Source: JBFGWM01 sp041588495 (GTDB taxonomy: Bacteria; Pseudomonadota; Gammaproteobacteria; Pseudomonadales; JBFGWM01). Taken from it: a DNA stretch of 13,437 nt. This document shows, one piece after another, positions 1-5,881 of the stretch. The first letter of the stretch is position 1, and each line of letters opens with the position of its first letter. The notes below the pieces were generated by a model, which saw only the letters and a list, made by a program, of their open reading frames with translations, was not told the origin of the DNA and ran no database searches. The DNA is taken from assembly GCA_041588495.1 (NCBI GenBank), contig JBFGWM010000053.1:1-13437 (forward strand), in the 5' to 3' direction. A program made the position numbers and the translations under genes.

Positions 1-191
1 ACCGCGTTCAGGTAGTCGGGCTGGTCCGCAGGGCCCACCGGTGCGCTGCTGTACAACGACGACACCTCGCAGAGTGCCGACCGGGGGATCTTTGCCAGCG
101 CGGCGATGGCACGCCTGATCTGGGCGCGAGGATCATCAAGGTTGCTGCCGATCCCGACAAAGGCGATTGTTTCTGCCGGCTCCGGGCTCAA
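1..191 (-). CDS. folK: 6-hydroxymethyl-7,8-dihydropterin pyrophosphokinase, N-terminal part
   Basis: This is the N-terminal 63 codons of FolK, which transfers pyrophosphate from ATP to 6-hydroxymethyl-dihydropterin in cytoplasmic folate synthesis. The rest lies beyond the left edge. The visible protein reads FVGIGSNLDDPRAQIRRAI, the family's first strand and glycine loop with the SNL signature, and continues to LYSSAPVGPADQPDYLNAV, which matches the family's SSxYxTxPxGxxDQPxFLNxV block. No ATG or GTG lies in frame near this point. The likely start is a TTG at 191 whose last two bases are the first two of the pcnB stop codon (TTGA overlap), so translation is probably coupled to pcnB. The Shine-Dalgarno sequence is weak (GGAAA about 8 bases upstream). 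The family call is firm; the exact start is inferred. pcnB followed by folK is the usual pairing in gammaproteobacteria. Confidence 0.9.
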   Translation of the reverse strand, partial: MSPEPAETIAFVGIGSNLDDPRAQIRRAIAALAKIPRSALCEVSSLYSSAPVGPADQPDYLNA

Positions 192-1495
192 GACGCCGGT
201 TTCCGCCGCCGCCGCCGGCGCTTGCGACGACCCGGCGAGCGTGCACCGGCGCCGAGTTGCTCGACGAGTTCGGCACGGCCGGCTGCGTCTGTTTCCTGGT
301 ACCGGGTCCACCAGTCGCCCAGCCCCTCCAGGTCCTCGCCGGCGCTTTCACGGAGGAGCACGAAATCGTAGGCGGCGCGGAAGCGGGTGTGCTCGAAGAC
401 CCGCTCGGCGCGTTTCCCGTTGCGCCACGGGAGGCGGTCCTGCAGTTCCCAGATTTCGCGGACCATGCCCGAGAAGCGGCGCGGGATCGAGATATGCCGG
501 GCCTGGGCGCCGATCACGGCGGCGGTAGCGGCGTGTCGCGCCACCGATGGCGGCTTGTCCTCGGCGAGCATGTCGCGCAGCGCCTCGAGGTACGCGGGCC
601 ACAGGAAGACCGCGATCAGGAACGCCGGGGTCACCCGCTTCCCGGAAGCGATGCGCCGGTCGGTATTTTCCAGGGCGTTGAGGAGCAGTTGCCGGAAGTG
701 CGGCACGTCCTCGTCGAAGGCGCGGGCGGTTGCGGGGAACAGGGCGGCCATCATCCCGAACTCCGCCAGTGAATCCCAGCTGCGCCGGGCGTGGCCGTAG
801 AGGAACAGCTTGCTGTACTCGTCGAACAGCCGGGCCGGGGGGATGTCATGCAGCAGGCGCGCTGTTTCCGGGATCGCGGCGGCTGTGTCGGGGTGCAGGG
901 TGAACCCGAGCCGCGCCCGCAGGCGCAACGCGCGCAGGATGCGCACCGGATCCTCGCGAAAGCGGGTCAGCGGGTCGCCGATGACGCGCAGGACCCGCGC
1001 GTCGAGATCGGCAACCCCGTCGCAATAGTCCACAACCGCCCAGTCCGATCCCCGCAGGTAGAGCGCGTTGACCGTGAAATCGCGGCGCAGGGCATCGGTC
1101 TCGACGTTGCCGTACACGTTGTCGCGCAGGATACGACCGGTCTCCTCGTGGACGTCGGCGTCGGCTTCGTCGACGGTCTCCCAGTGATCGCCACCGGCGC
1201 GGAAGGTGGCGACCTCGATCACCTCGCGACCGAAACGCACGTGAACCAGGCGGAAGCGGCGGCCGATCAGGCGCGCCTTGCGGAACAGGTCCCGCACTTC
1301 CTCCGGCGTGGCGCTGGTGGAAACATCGAAATCCTTGGGCTCCTGTCCGAGCAGCAGGTCACGCACGCAGCCGCCCACCAGGTAGGCCTCGTGACCGGCA
1401 TCCTCCAGGGTCTCCACCACCCGGGTGGCCGCGGAGTTGATATGTCCGGGTTCGATGGGGTGGTCGAGGATGATCTTGCGCTCGTATTCGGACAA
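188..1495 (-). CDS. pcnB: poly(A) polymerase I
   Basis: PcnB adds 3' poly(A) tails to RNA and so promotes its decay. Counting from the proposed TTG start, the nucleotidyltransferase head shows LVGGCVRDLLLG at 39-50 followed by KDFDVSTSATPEEV, where D55 and D57 are the expected metal-binding pair. RRDFTVNALY (137-146) and RFREDPVRILRALR (178-191) are typical of class II tRNA-nucleotidyltransferase/poly(A) polymerases. The C-terminus is a dense Arg/Lys tail, as in E. coli PcnB, where it contributes to RNA binding. The open frame extends to 1642, but those extra codons would run through the intrinsic terminator at 1598-1627, so a start there is implausible. TTG at 1495 gives 435 residues and aligns well with the family's N-terminus; no in-frame ATG or GTG fits better. 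The gene lies directly downstream of the CrcZ-like RNA, as in Pseudomonas. The product is certain; the start is moderately sure. Confidence 0.93.
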   Translation of the reverse strand: MSEYERKIILDHPIEPGHINSAATRVVETLEDAGHEAYLVGGCVRDLLLGQEPKDFDVSTSATPEEVRDLFRKARLIGRRFRLVHVRFGREVIEVATFRAGGDHWETVDEADADVHEETGRILRDNVYGNVETDALRRDFTVNALYLRGSDWAVVDYCDGVADLDARVLRVIGDPLTRFREDPVRILRALRLRARLGFTLHPDTAAAIPETARLLHDIPPARLFDEYSKLFLYGHARRSWDSLAEFGMMAALFPATARAFDEDVPHFRQLLLNALENTDRRIASGKRVTPAFLIAVFLWPAYLEALRDMLAEDKPPSVARHAATAAVIGAQARHISIPRRFSGMVREIWELQDRLPWRNGKRAERVFEHTRFRAAYDFVLLRESAGEDLEGLGDWWTRYQETDAAGRAELVEQLGAGARSPGRRKRRRRRRKPAS

Positions 1496-1597
1496 TTTCT
1501 TTATCGTCTGCCTGCCGGAGCGCGCATTTGTACCATGACAGGGACACCGACCGGAACCGGCACGCTGTGAATCCCTGGGATGTGCAAACCGGGAAGG

Positions 1598-1627
1598 AAA
1601 AAAAAGGGAAAACCAGGTTTTCCCTTT
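1598..1627 (-). terminator. intrinsic terminator of the CrcZ-like RNA
   Basis: A 12-bp perfect inverted repeat (AAAGGGAAAACC / GGTTTTCCCTTT) sits around a single centre base. On the minus strand it is followed by an uninterrupted run of eight Ts (1605 to 1598), three of which are also stem. In practice the loop would open to 3-5 nt. It faces the transcript that starts at the sigma-54 promoter and lies about 100 bases before pcnB, so it should separate the small RNA from pcnB. On the plus strand the hairpin lacks a T run. Confidence 0.88.
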
Positions 1628-1853
1628 CTCAAGGTGAAGCAAGGGAGATTCTTATTGTTGTTATCTGTGGCCTCCGTGCCGAATCACGGCAAAACCGTGT
1701 CGTTCGTCCTGAACTTCAGCCCCAAATCCGCGGGCCTCCAGGGTGCTTTTCCGGTACGAATACCGTCAAAGCGCGGCCTTGTTCTTGTTGTTCATGTGTC
1801 ACCGGGCTTAATCGTCAGCCCGGTGCGCGTTCTGTTGCCGTAATTTCTTGCCG
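1598..1853 (-). ncRNA. crcZ: CrcZ-like sigma-54-dependent small RNA with Hfq/Crc-binding CA motifs
   Basis: This is a predicted transcript of about 255 nt between a perfect sigma-54 promoter and a strong intrinsic terminator, downstream of a CbrB-like activator gene. It carries two A-rich tracts of the form (AAN)4AA: AACAACAAGAACAA (1792-1779) and AACAACAATAAGAA (1662-1649). AAnAAnAA repeats are the signature by which CrcZ/CrcY of Pseudomonas capture Hfq with Crc and relieve catabolite repression of mRNAs. Both tracts are unpaired between hairpins: a 9-bp stem at 1800-1825, CGGTA-TTCG-TACCG at 1752-1765, and CACGG/CCGTG stems at 1674-1699. Pseudomonas CrcZ is longer (about 400 nt) with more motifs, so this would be a reduced version. 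Position (cbrB-RNA-pcnB) matches Pseudomonas. Promoter, motifs and terminator are visible; the decoy function is inferred. The 5' end is estimated from promoter spacing. No convincing protein is encoded apart from a 9-codon ORF. Confidence 0.8.
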
Positions 1854-1864
1854 GGAGGGGTGTC

Positions 1865-1879
1865 GCAATATATGTGCCA
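1865..1879 (-). promoter_or_regulatory. sigma-54 (-24/-12) promoter for the CrcZ-like RNA
   Basis: The minus strand reads TGGCAC-ATATA-TTGC, with the GG and GC elements at the canonical spacing and every conserved position of the RpoN consensus intact. Transcription would start near 1853. The promoter lies 133 bases after the stop of an NtrC-family activator gene and is the only strong -24/-12 element I found in this gap. It should need a sigma-54 activator bound upstream plus ATP hydrolysis. Confidence 0.9.
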
Positions 1880-1897
1880 CATCCCTGCAAGATTAAA

Positions 1898-1910
1898 AAT
1901 CATAGACTTA
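1898..1910 (+). promoter_or_regulatory. probable IHF site in the sigma-54 promoter region
   Basis: AATCATAGACTTA fits the IHF consensus WATCAANNNNTTR with one mismatch and sits in a strongly AT-rich stretch (about 1887-1945). It lies 45-57 bases upstream of the predicted start, between the sigma-54 promoter and the candidate activator sites, which is where a bend is normally needed. IHF is reported to be required for crcZ expression in P. aeruginosa. Single degenerate sites are easily found by chance, so this rests mainly on position. Confidence 0.5.
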
Positions 1911-1951
1911 TATAGGTTATGTCGAAAAAATATACAAATCTGCCCCTAGAT

Positions 1952-2001
1952 TGTTACCCGACAAGTGGTTCCATGCCGGACGTTTGGGTAGTTTGGTAAC
2001 A
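1952..2001. promoter_or_regulatory. candidate upstream activating sequence for the CbrB-like regulator
   Basis: A perfect 7-bp inverted repeat, TGTTACC (1952-1958) and GGTAACA (1995-2001), lies just after the activator's stop codon. Its half-sites are about 43 bp apart centre to centre, close to four helical turns, and fall about 100 and 145 bases upstream of the predicted RNA start. The promoter-proximal copy is itself part of a short dyad, TTGT-N6-ACAA (1952-1965 region). From memory, CbrB sites at crcZ are palindromes built on TGTTAC-type half-sites; the exact published consensus should be checked. Binding is inferred. Confidence 0.5.
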
Positions 2002-2011
2002 TCCCGGTCGC

Positions 2012-3355
2012 TCAGCTTTCTCGCCCGTCGGCGGTTCTGCGCCGCGGAATGCCGAGCTTCTGGCGTTTTTCCCACAGGCATTTCCGGCTGATACCCAGTC
2101 GCCGGGCGATTTCGGTTTCGGTCATGCGTCCCTGGTTCGTGACCAGGAACTGCTGGATGTATTCCTCGAGTGACAGGCGTCCGCCGCGGGCGGTATCCGC
2201 TTCCGGGACAGGGCGCCGTGGCGCGGCCGCGCCAAGCATCTCGACGCCGATGCAATCGCTCTCGGCGAGGACGCAGGCACGTTGCACGACGTTTTCGAGC
2301 TCGCGCACATTGCCTGGCCAGTCGTGGGCGCGCAGGGCGGCCAGGGCCTCCACGGAAAAGAACAGGCGCGGGCGTCCGAGGCGTTCCGCGGCTGCCGCCA
2401 GGAAGTGATTGGCAAGCAACACGATGTCGCTTCCCCGTTCGCGGAGCGGGGGCAGGCAGACATCGAGCACGTTGAGGCGATAGAAAAGATCTTCTCGGAA
2501 GCGGCCCTGCTCGACCAGCACTTCCAGGTCGCGGTGGGTTGCCGCGATCACGCGGATGTCCACGTGGCGCTGCTGCACCGAGCCCACCCTACGCACCTCG
2601 CCTTCCTGGAGCACACGCAGCAGGCGCGCCTGGGCCTCGGCAGGAAGTTCGCCGATCTCGTCCAGGAACAGGGTGCCGCCGTCGGCGGCCTCCACCAGCC
2701 CCTTGCGGCGTGCCACGGCGCCGGTGAACGCGCCCTTCTCATGGCCGAACAGTTCGGACTCGATGAGGCTGTCGGGAATCGCTGCGCAGTTCAGGGAAAT
2801 CAGGGGTGCCTGGCGCCGCCCACCCAGCCGGTGCAGGGCCCGTGCCGCCAGTTCCTTGCCGGTTCCGGTCTCACCTTGCACGAGGACCGTGGCCTCGGTC
2901 GGCGCGATCTTGCGGATGCGCGCGAACAGGGCCTGCATGCGGGGTCCGGAGCCGAGCATTCCGTGAAATTCTCCGGCGGGATCATTGGCATCCGGCTGTG
3001 GATCAAAATGATCGGCCAGGTGTTCCGCGGCCAGCCGGCGAACCTCCTGGGCCGCAATCGGCTTGGCGAGAAAATCGGTGGCGCCCATTTTCATGCAGCG
3101 CACGACGGTCTGCGGGCGGGTGTCTGCCGAGGTCAGTACCACCGGGGCGCCTGCCGCCTCGGCGAGCAGGCCGGACGCGTTGTCACCGGCCAGTTCCAGG
3201 TCGATGATTGCGAGCGCGCAGCGTTCGGACTGCAGGAGGATTCGGGCTTCCTCGCCGGAGGCGGCGGGCAGAATGCGCACGCCGGATTCTTTCAGCAACC
3301 TGGCGAGCGTTGCGCGGGATATTTCAGACTCGTCGGCGATGAGAACGGAATGCAT
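2012..3355 (-). CDS. cbrB: CbrB-like sigma-54-dependent response regulator
   Basis: This 447-residue NtrC-family activator is intact in all three domains. The receiver (about 1-115) keeps the acidic pair D8/E9, phospho-acceptor D52, T75 and K98. The AAA+ domain (about 135-370) has Walker A GETGTGKE (161-168), the sigma-54 contact loop GAFTGA (208-213) and Walker B GGTLFLDEIGE (226-236). The C-terminal Fis-type helix-turn-helix reads MTETEIARRLGISRKCLW (411-428) and ends KRQKLGIPRRR. From memory this C-terminus is nearly identical to Pseudomonas CbrB (MTETELARKLGVSRKCLW...). Placement between gluQ and a CrcZ-like RNA plus pcnB supports CbrB rather than a generic NtrC homologue. In Pseudomonas, CbrB turns on crcZ when preferred carbon sources run out. 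No kinase gene is adjacent, so its phosphodonor is unknown. The ATG at 3355 is the only sensible start, though the nearest good Shine-Dalgarno (AAGGAG) is unusually far, about 17 bases upstream. Confidence 0.9.
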   Translation of the reverse strand: MHSVLIADESEISRATLARLLKESGVRILPAASGEEARILLQSERCALAIIDLELAGDNASGLLAEAAGAPVVLTSADTRPQTVVRCMKMGATDFLAKPIAAQEVRRLAAEHLADHFDPQPDANDPAGEFHGMLGSGPRMQALFARIRKIAPTEATVLVQGETGTGKELAARALHRLGGRRQAPLISLNCAAIPDSLIESELFGHEKGAFTGAVARRKGLVEAADGGTLFLDEIGELPAEAQARLLRVLQEGEVRRVGSVQQRHVDIRVIAATHRDLEVLVEQGRFREDLFYRLNVLDVCLPPLRERGSDIVLLANHFLAAAAERLGRPRLFFSVEALAALRAHDWPGNVRELENVVQRACVLAESDCIGVEMLGAAAPRRPVPEADTARGGRLSLEEYIQQFLVTNQGRMTETEIARRLGISRKCLWEKRQKLGIPRRRTADGRES

Positions 3356-3490
3356 ACGCGGCGTGCAGCCTGCTCCTTCCGGTTCCGGGTTTTGCCACGA
3401 CCGCTACAGTCGCGGAAATTGTGGCGTGTCGTCGCTTGGCCTGACTGCCACTGTACCGGAACCCGATGTGCTCTGCCAGAGCGCGGGCCA

Positions 3491-4408
3491 TCACCTTGCG
3501 GAGCGTTCGAGTTCATCCAGGGGTATGTCGAGACGGTGTGGAATACGTCGTGGATCCCAGTTGCGGACCGCTTCCCGGAGTATTTCCTCAACCGCCATCC
3601 CGGGAGCGTAATTGCCGACCGGCTGACCCAGTGCATGAAGCGCACTGAGCAGGTTGCCCCCGGCATCGCGGTCATCGAGGGGCCGCGCTGCAGTCTGCTT
3701 GCTGAGCTTGGCGCCCCCACTGCTGATGACCGGTATGTGACGCCAGTCCGGCGGCACGCTGCCCAGTGCCTGGAACAGCAGGACCTGCCAGGGCGTCGAG
3801 TCGAGCAGGTCGCTGCCCCGCACCACGTGGGTGACACCCTGCCAGGCGTCATCGACCACGACGGCAAGCTGGTAGGCGTACAGCCTGTCCTTGCGCAGGA
3901 TCACGCAGTCGCCGATTTGCGCGGTCTCGTATTCCCTCACACCCTGGGTCGCGTCGTCGATCCGTACCCGGGTGCCTGGCAGCTGGAAGCGGATCGCGGC
4001 AGGTGATTCCGGCGCGTGCCGGGTGCCGCGGCAACGGCCGTCATATCCGCCGTCCATGGTCGCCATGTCGCGCCGGGTGCAGGTGCAATAGTACGTCAGG
4101 CCGGCCTCGCTCAGACGATTCAGCGCGTCGGCATAGGCATCATGACGGCTGCTCTGGAAGACGACTTCTGCATCCCATTCGAGGCCGTGTGCCTCCAGCG
4201 AGCGCAGGATCAGGTCAGCGCTTCCGGGAATCTCGCGGGGTGGATCGAGGTCTTCCATGCGCACCAGCCAACGCGCGTTGATGGCACGCGCGTCGAGGTA
4301 ACTGGCAACCGCGCAGGTCAGGGAGCCGAAGTGGAGGGGACCCGTGGGCGAGGGCGCGAAGCGCCCCGTGATCGGGTGGGGTGGAAGGTCAGGGGTATCG
4401 CCAGGCAA
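3491..4408 (-). CDS. gluQ: glutamyl-Q tRNA(Asp) synthetase
   Basis: GluQ-RS attaches glutamate to the queuosine in the anticodon of tRNA(Asp). It is a truncated relative of glutamyl-tRNA synthetase lacking the anticodon-binding domain, and the 305-residue length fits. The class I signature is FAPSPTGPLHFGS at 17-29, with HFGS in place of HIGH. The zinc site is C108, C110, Y122 and C126 (YYCTC...GGYDGRC), and the KMSKS equivalent is KLSKQ at 234-238. LVRMEDLDPPR is also characteristic of the family. The only reasonable start is a TTG at 4408, since no in-frame ATG or GTG lies near. The gene follows dksA after 39 bp, the standard dksA-gluQ (yadB) pairing in gammaproteobacteria, and is probably cotranscribed with it. 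In Pseudomonas cbrA would follow; here cbrB follows after 135 bp. Confidence 0.95.
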   Translation of the reverse strand: MPGDTPDLPPHPITGRFAPSPTGPLHFGSLTCAVASYLDARAINARWLVRMEDLDPPREIPGSADLILRSLEAHGLEWDAEVVFQSSRHDAYADALNRLSEAGLTYYCTCTRRDMATMDGGYDGRCRGTRHAPESPAAIRFQLPGTRVRIDDATQGVREYETAQIGDCVILRKDRLYAYQLAVVVDDAWQGVTHVVRGSDLLDSTPWQVLLFQALGSVPPDWRHIPVISSGGAKLSKQTAARPLDDRDAGGNLLSALHALGQPVGNYAPGMAVEEILREAVRNWDPRRIPHRLDIPLDELERSAR

Positions 4409-4430
4409 GTGGGAATCCGGCCACGGAACG

Positions 4431-4447
4431 GCGCCGCGGGGCGGCGC
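4431..4447 (-). other. GC-rich hairpin between dksA and gluQ
   Basis: GCGCCGC-GGG-GCGGCGC forms a perfect 7-bp GC stem directly after the dksA stop codon and before the gluQ TTG start. It has no T run on the minus strand, so it is not a standard intrinsic terminator. It may protect the dksA 3' end or reduce read-through into gluQ; I infer this from position only. Confidence 0.45.
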
Positions 4448-5485
4448 TCATCCAATCATCTGTTTTTCCTTGATCTCGGCCAGGGTCTTGCAGTCGATGC
4501 ACAGGGTCGCCGTGGGGCGCGCCTCCAGTCTGCGCACGCCGATCTCGATGCCACAGGACTCGCAATATCCGTAGTCCTCGCGGTCGATGAGGTCGAGGGT
4601 GTCGTCGATCTTCTTGATCAGCTTGCGTTCCCGGTCCCGCGTGCGCAGCTCGAGGCTGAACTCCTCCTCCTGGGTGGCGCGATCATTGGGATCCGCAAAA
4701 CTGGCGGCCTCTTCCTTCATGTGGTGCACGGTACGGTCCACTTCTTCCATCAGTTCCTTTTTCCAGTTCAGGAGGATGGTTTCGAAGTGCTGCAACTGGG
4801 CCTTGGACATGTAATCCTCGTTGGCCCTCTGCTTGTACGGGGAGATGCCGTACATCTGCGGTCCCGAGGTCGCCTCGCTCCGCGACCGCCGTGGTGCCGT
4901 GCTCCGGGCCGGCGCTTCCGACTTTTTGCTCGCAGCGGTTTTCCTGGTGGCCGGAGCCTTCTTCGCAGCGGTGCTGGAAGCAGCTTTTATCGTGGTCTTC
5001 GCGCGCGCGCCAGTAGCCGTTTTCCGGCCGCTGGCGGGCTTGCTCTTGGCGGTTGCGGCGGTCTTACGCGTCGTGGTGGTCGCCGTGGTCTTTTTTGCCG
5101 TCGCCGGTTTACGCGAGGTGGCCGTGGACTTGGCGGTCGTCTTGCGGGCGGTTTTTGCCGCCGGCTTGGCTGCGCTCTTGGCGGTCGACTTTGTCGCAGT
5201 CTTGGCAGTGGATTTGCGCGCCGTCTTTGCTGCCGGTTTGGCCGCGCTCTTGGCGGCCGGCTTGGCCGCCGTCTTACGGGCCGGCTTGGCGGCGGTCTTC
5301 TTGCCTGCCGTTGCGGACTTCGCAGCGGGCTTGCGCGCGGTGGCCGTCTTGGTGGTCGCCGACTTGGTGGTTTTACGGGCAGCGGCCGCCTTCGGCTTCG
5401 CCTTCTTGGCGGTGGTCGCCCTGCTCGACGCGCGCGTCTTGGCCGCGGTCGTGGTCTTGCTCTTGTCCTTGGATTTAGCCGGCAT
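4448..5485 (-). CDS. dksA: DksA RNA polymerase-binding regulator with long Lys/Ala-rich N-terminal extension
   Basis: DksA enters the RNA polymerase secondary channel and, with ppGpp, reshapes transcription in the stringent response. The last 135 residues (211-345) are a complete DksA: coiled-coil with the tip motif DPNDRA (265-270, including both acidic residues and the Ala), then EEEFSLELRTRDRERKLI, and a four-cysteine zinc finger (C308, C311, C329, C332) within CESC and CIDC. Before it stand about 210 residues almost wholly of Lys, Ala, Thr, Arg, Pro and Ser (AAKPA, KTAAK, KSAAK repeats), resembling histone H1 tails or AlgP. E. coli DksA is 151 residues and lacks this. The start at 5485 (MPAKSKDKSK) has AGAGGG 9 bases upstream; the open frame reaches 5761 but that part has neither composition nor start signal. 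First gene of the minus-strand cluster, divergent from the aminotransferase. Confidence 0.95.
   Translation of the reverse strand: MPAKSKDKSKTTTAAKTRASSRATTAKKAKPKAAAARKTTKSATTKTATARKPAAKSATAGKKTAAKPARKTAAKPAAKSAAKPAAKTARKSTAKTATKSTAKSAAKPAAKTARKTTAKSTATSRKPATAKKTTATTTTRKTAATAKSKPASGRKTATGARAKTTIKAASSTAAKKAPATRKTAASKKSEAPARSTAPRRSRSEATSGPQMYGISPYKQRANEDYMSKAQLQHFETILLNWKKELMEEVDRTVHHMKEEAASFADPNDRATQEEEFSLELRTRDRERKLIKKIDDTLDLIDREDYGYCESCGIEIGVRRLEARPTATLCIDCKTLAEIKEKQMIG
4856..5485 (-). repeat. low-complexity Lys/Ala-rich repeat region in dksA
   Basis: These bases encode the H1-like extension, built from irregular short repeats of the type AKPAAK, KTAAK and KSAAK, with near-identical copies of GCCGGCTTGGC-like units on the plus strand between about 5160 and 5330. 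Such stretches vary in copy number by slippage. The frame stays open throughout, so it is translated rather than decayed. Confidence 0.8.
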
Positions 5486-5881
5486 TTTCGGTGTCCCTCT
5501 GGCCGATCTGGGTGTGTGACTACCCATCGTAACTGTGCACCACTGGTAATTTCGGGGCCTCAGCGGCGGTGCTACGCGAGTCCGGACCCCTTTCCGGTAC
5601 TGATTCTTCCCTTTCTTTCGTACTACTTCTTCGCTTCTTTCTTTCGCGCTCTTTCGGTTCTCTGCGCTACCGTGCCGTGCAACTCGTATCACGGAGCAGC
5701 AAAGCCTGCAGAAGCTACCAGAAAAACCCTGGCCGCACCATAATAGGTGCCCATTGGCCAACGGCGCGGTTTTCTTGCCCCTTCCACAAGATTAACTCTA
5801 AATTATAGCGCTTTCTTTTACAGCACAATGACAGCCCGGGGCTGGTCCGGGTCCCGTCGCTGCACCCGCGGGGAAACCATC
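5486..5881. promoter_or_regulatory. divergent regulatory region between dksA and the aminotransferase gene
   Basis: This 396-bp stretch has no convincing gene. For dksA (minus strand) there is a perfect -10, TATAAT (5807-5802), with a poor -35 near CATTGT 17 bases upstream. It implies a leader of about 310 nt containing a purine-rich run (complement of 5602-5667, many GAAAG and GAAG units). GCACC-ATAATA-GGTGC at 5735-5750 is a 5-bp inverted repeat around a 6-base centre, a possible operator or hairpin. For the aminotransferase (plus strand) TTGCCC (5776-5781) and TAAATT (5800-5805) at 18-bp spacing are a weak candidate whose -10 overlaps the dksA one. dksA's Shine-Dalgarno, AGAGGG on the minus strand, is at 5500-5495. 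Confidence 0.5.

Noticed and set aside
791..1570. 259-residue plus-strand open frame
   Set aside because: Antisense to pcnB; pcnB carries all catalytic motifs and this frame has none.
1598..1627. The terminator as a plus-strand or bidirectional terminator
   Set aside because: There is no plus-strand gene upstream and no T run after the hairpin on that strand.
1915..1937. Sigma-70-like hexamers upstream of the sRNA (TTGTAT, 17 bases, TATATA on the minus strand)
   Set aside because: Only 3/6 and 4/6 matches in an AT-rich stretch where such hits are expected by chance; the -24/-12 element is far stronger. A weak secondary promoter cannot be excluded.
3473..3485. GCTCTG-C-CAGAGC palindrome just after gluQ as a terminator
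   Set aside because: The stem is short once a loop is allowed and there is no T run on the minus strand.
2282..4006. 574-residue plus-strand open frame
   Set aside because: It is antisense to the regulator and gluQ, both of which have intact family motifs. It shows no recognisable domains and is the usual long shadow frame of high-GC DNA.
4016..5743. 575-residue plus-strand open frame rich in Gly/Arg/Leu
   Set aside because: It is the mirror of gluQ and of the Lys/Ala-rich dksA repeats; its low-complexity composition follows directly from reading those codons backwards.
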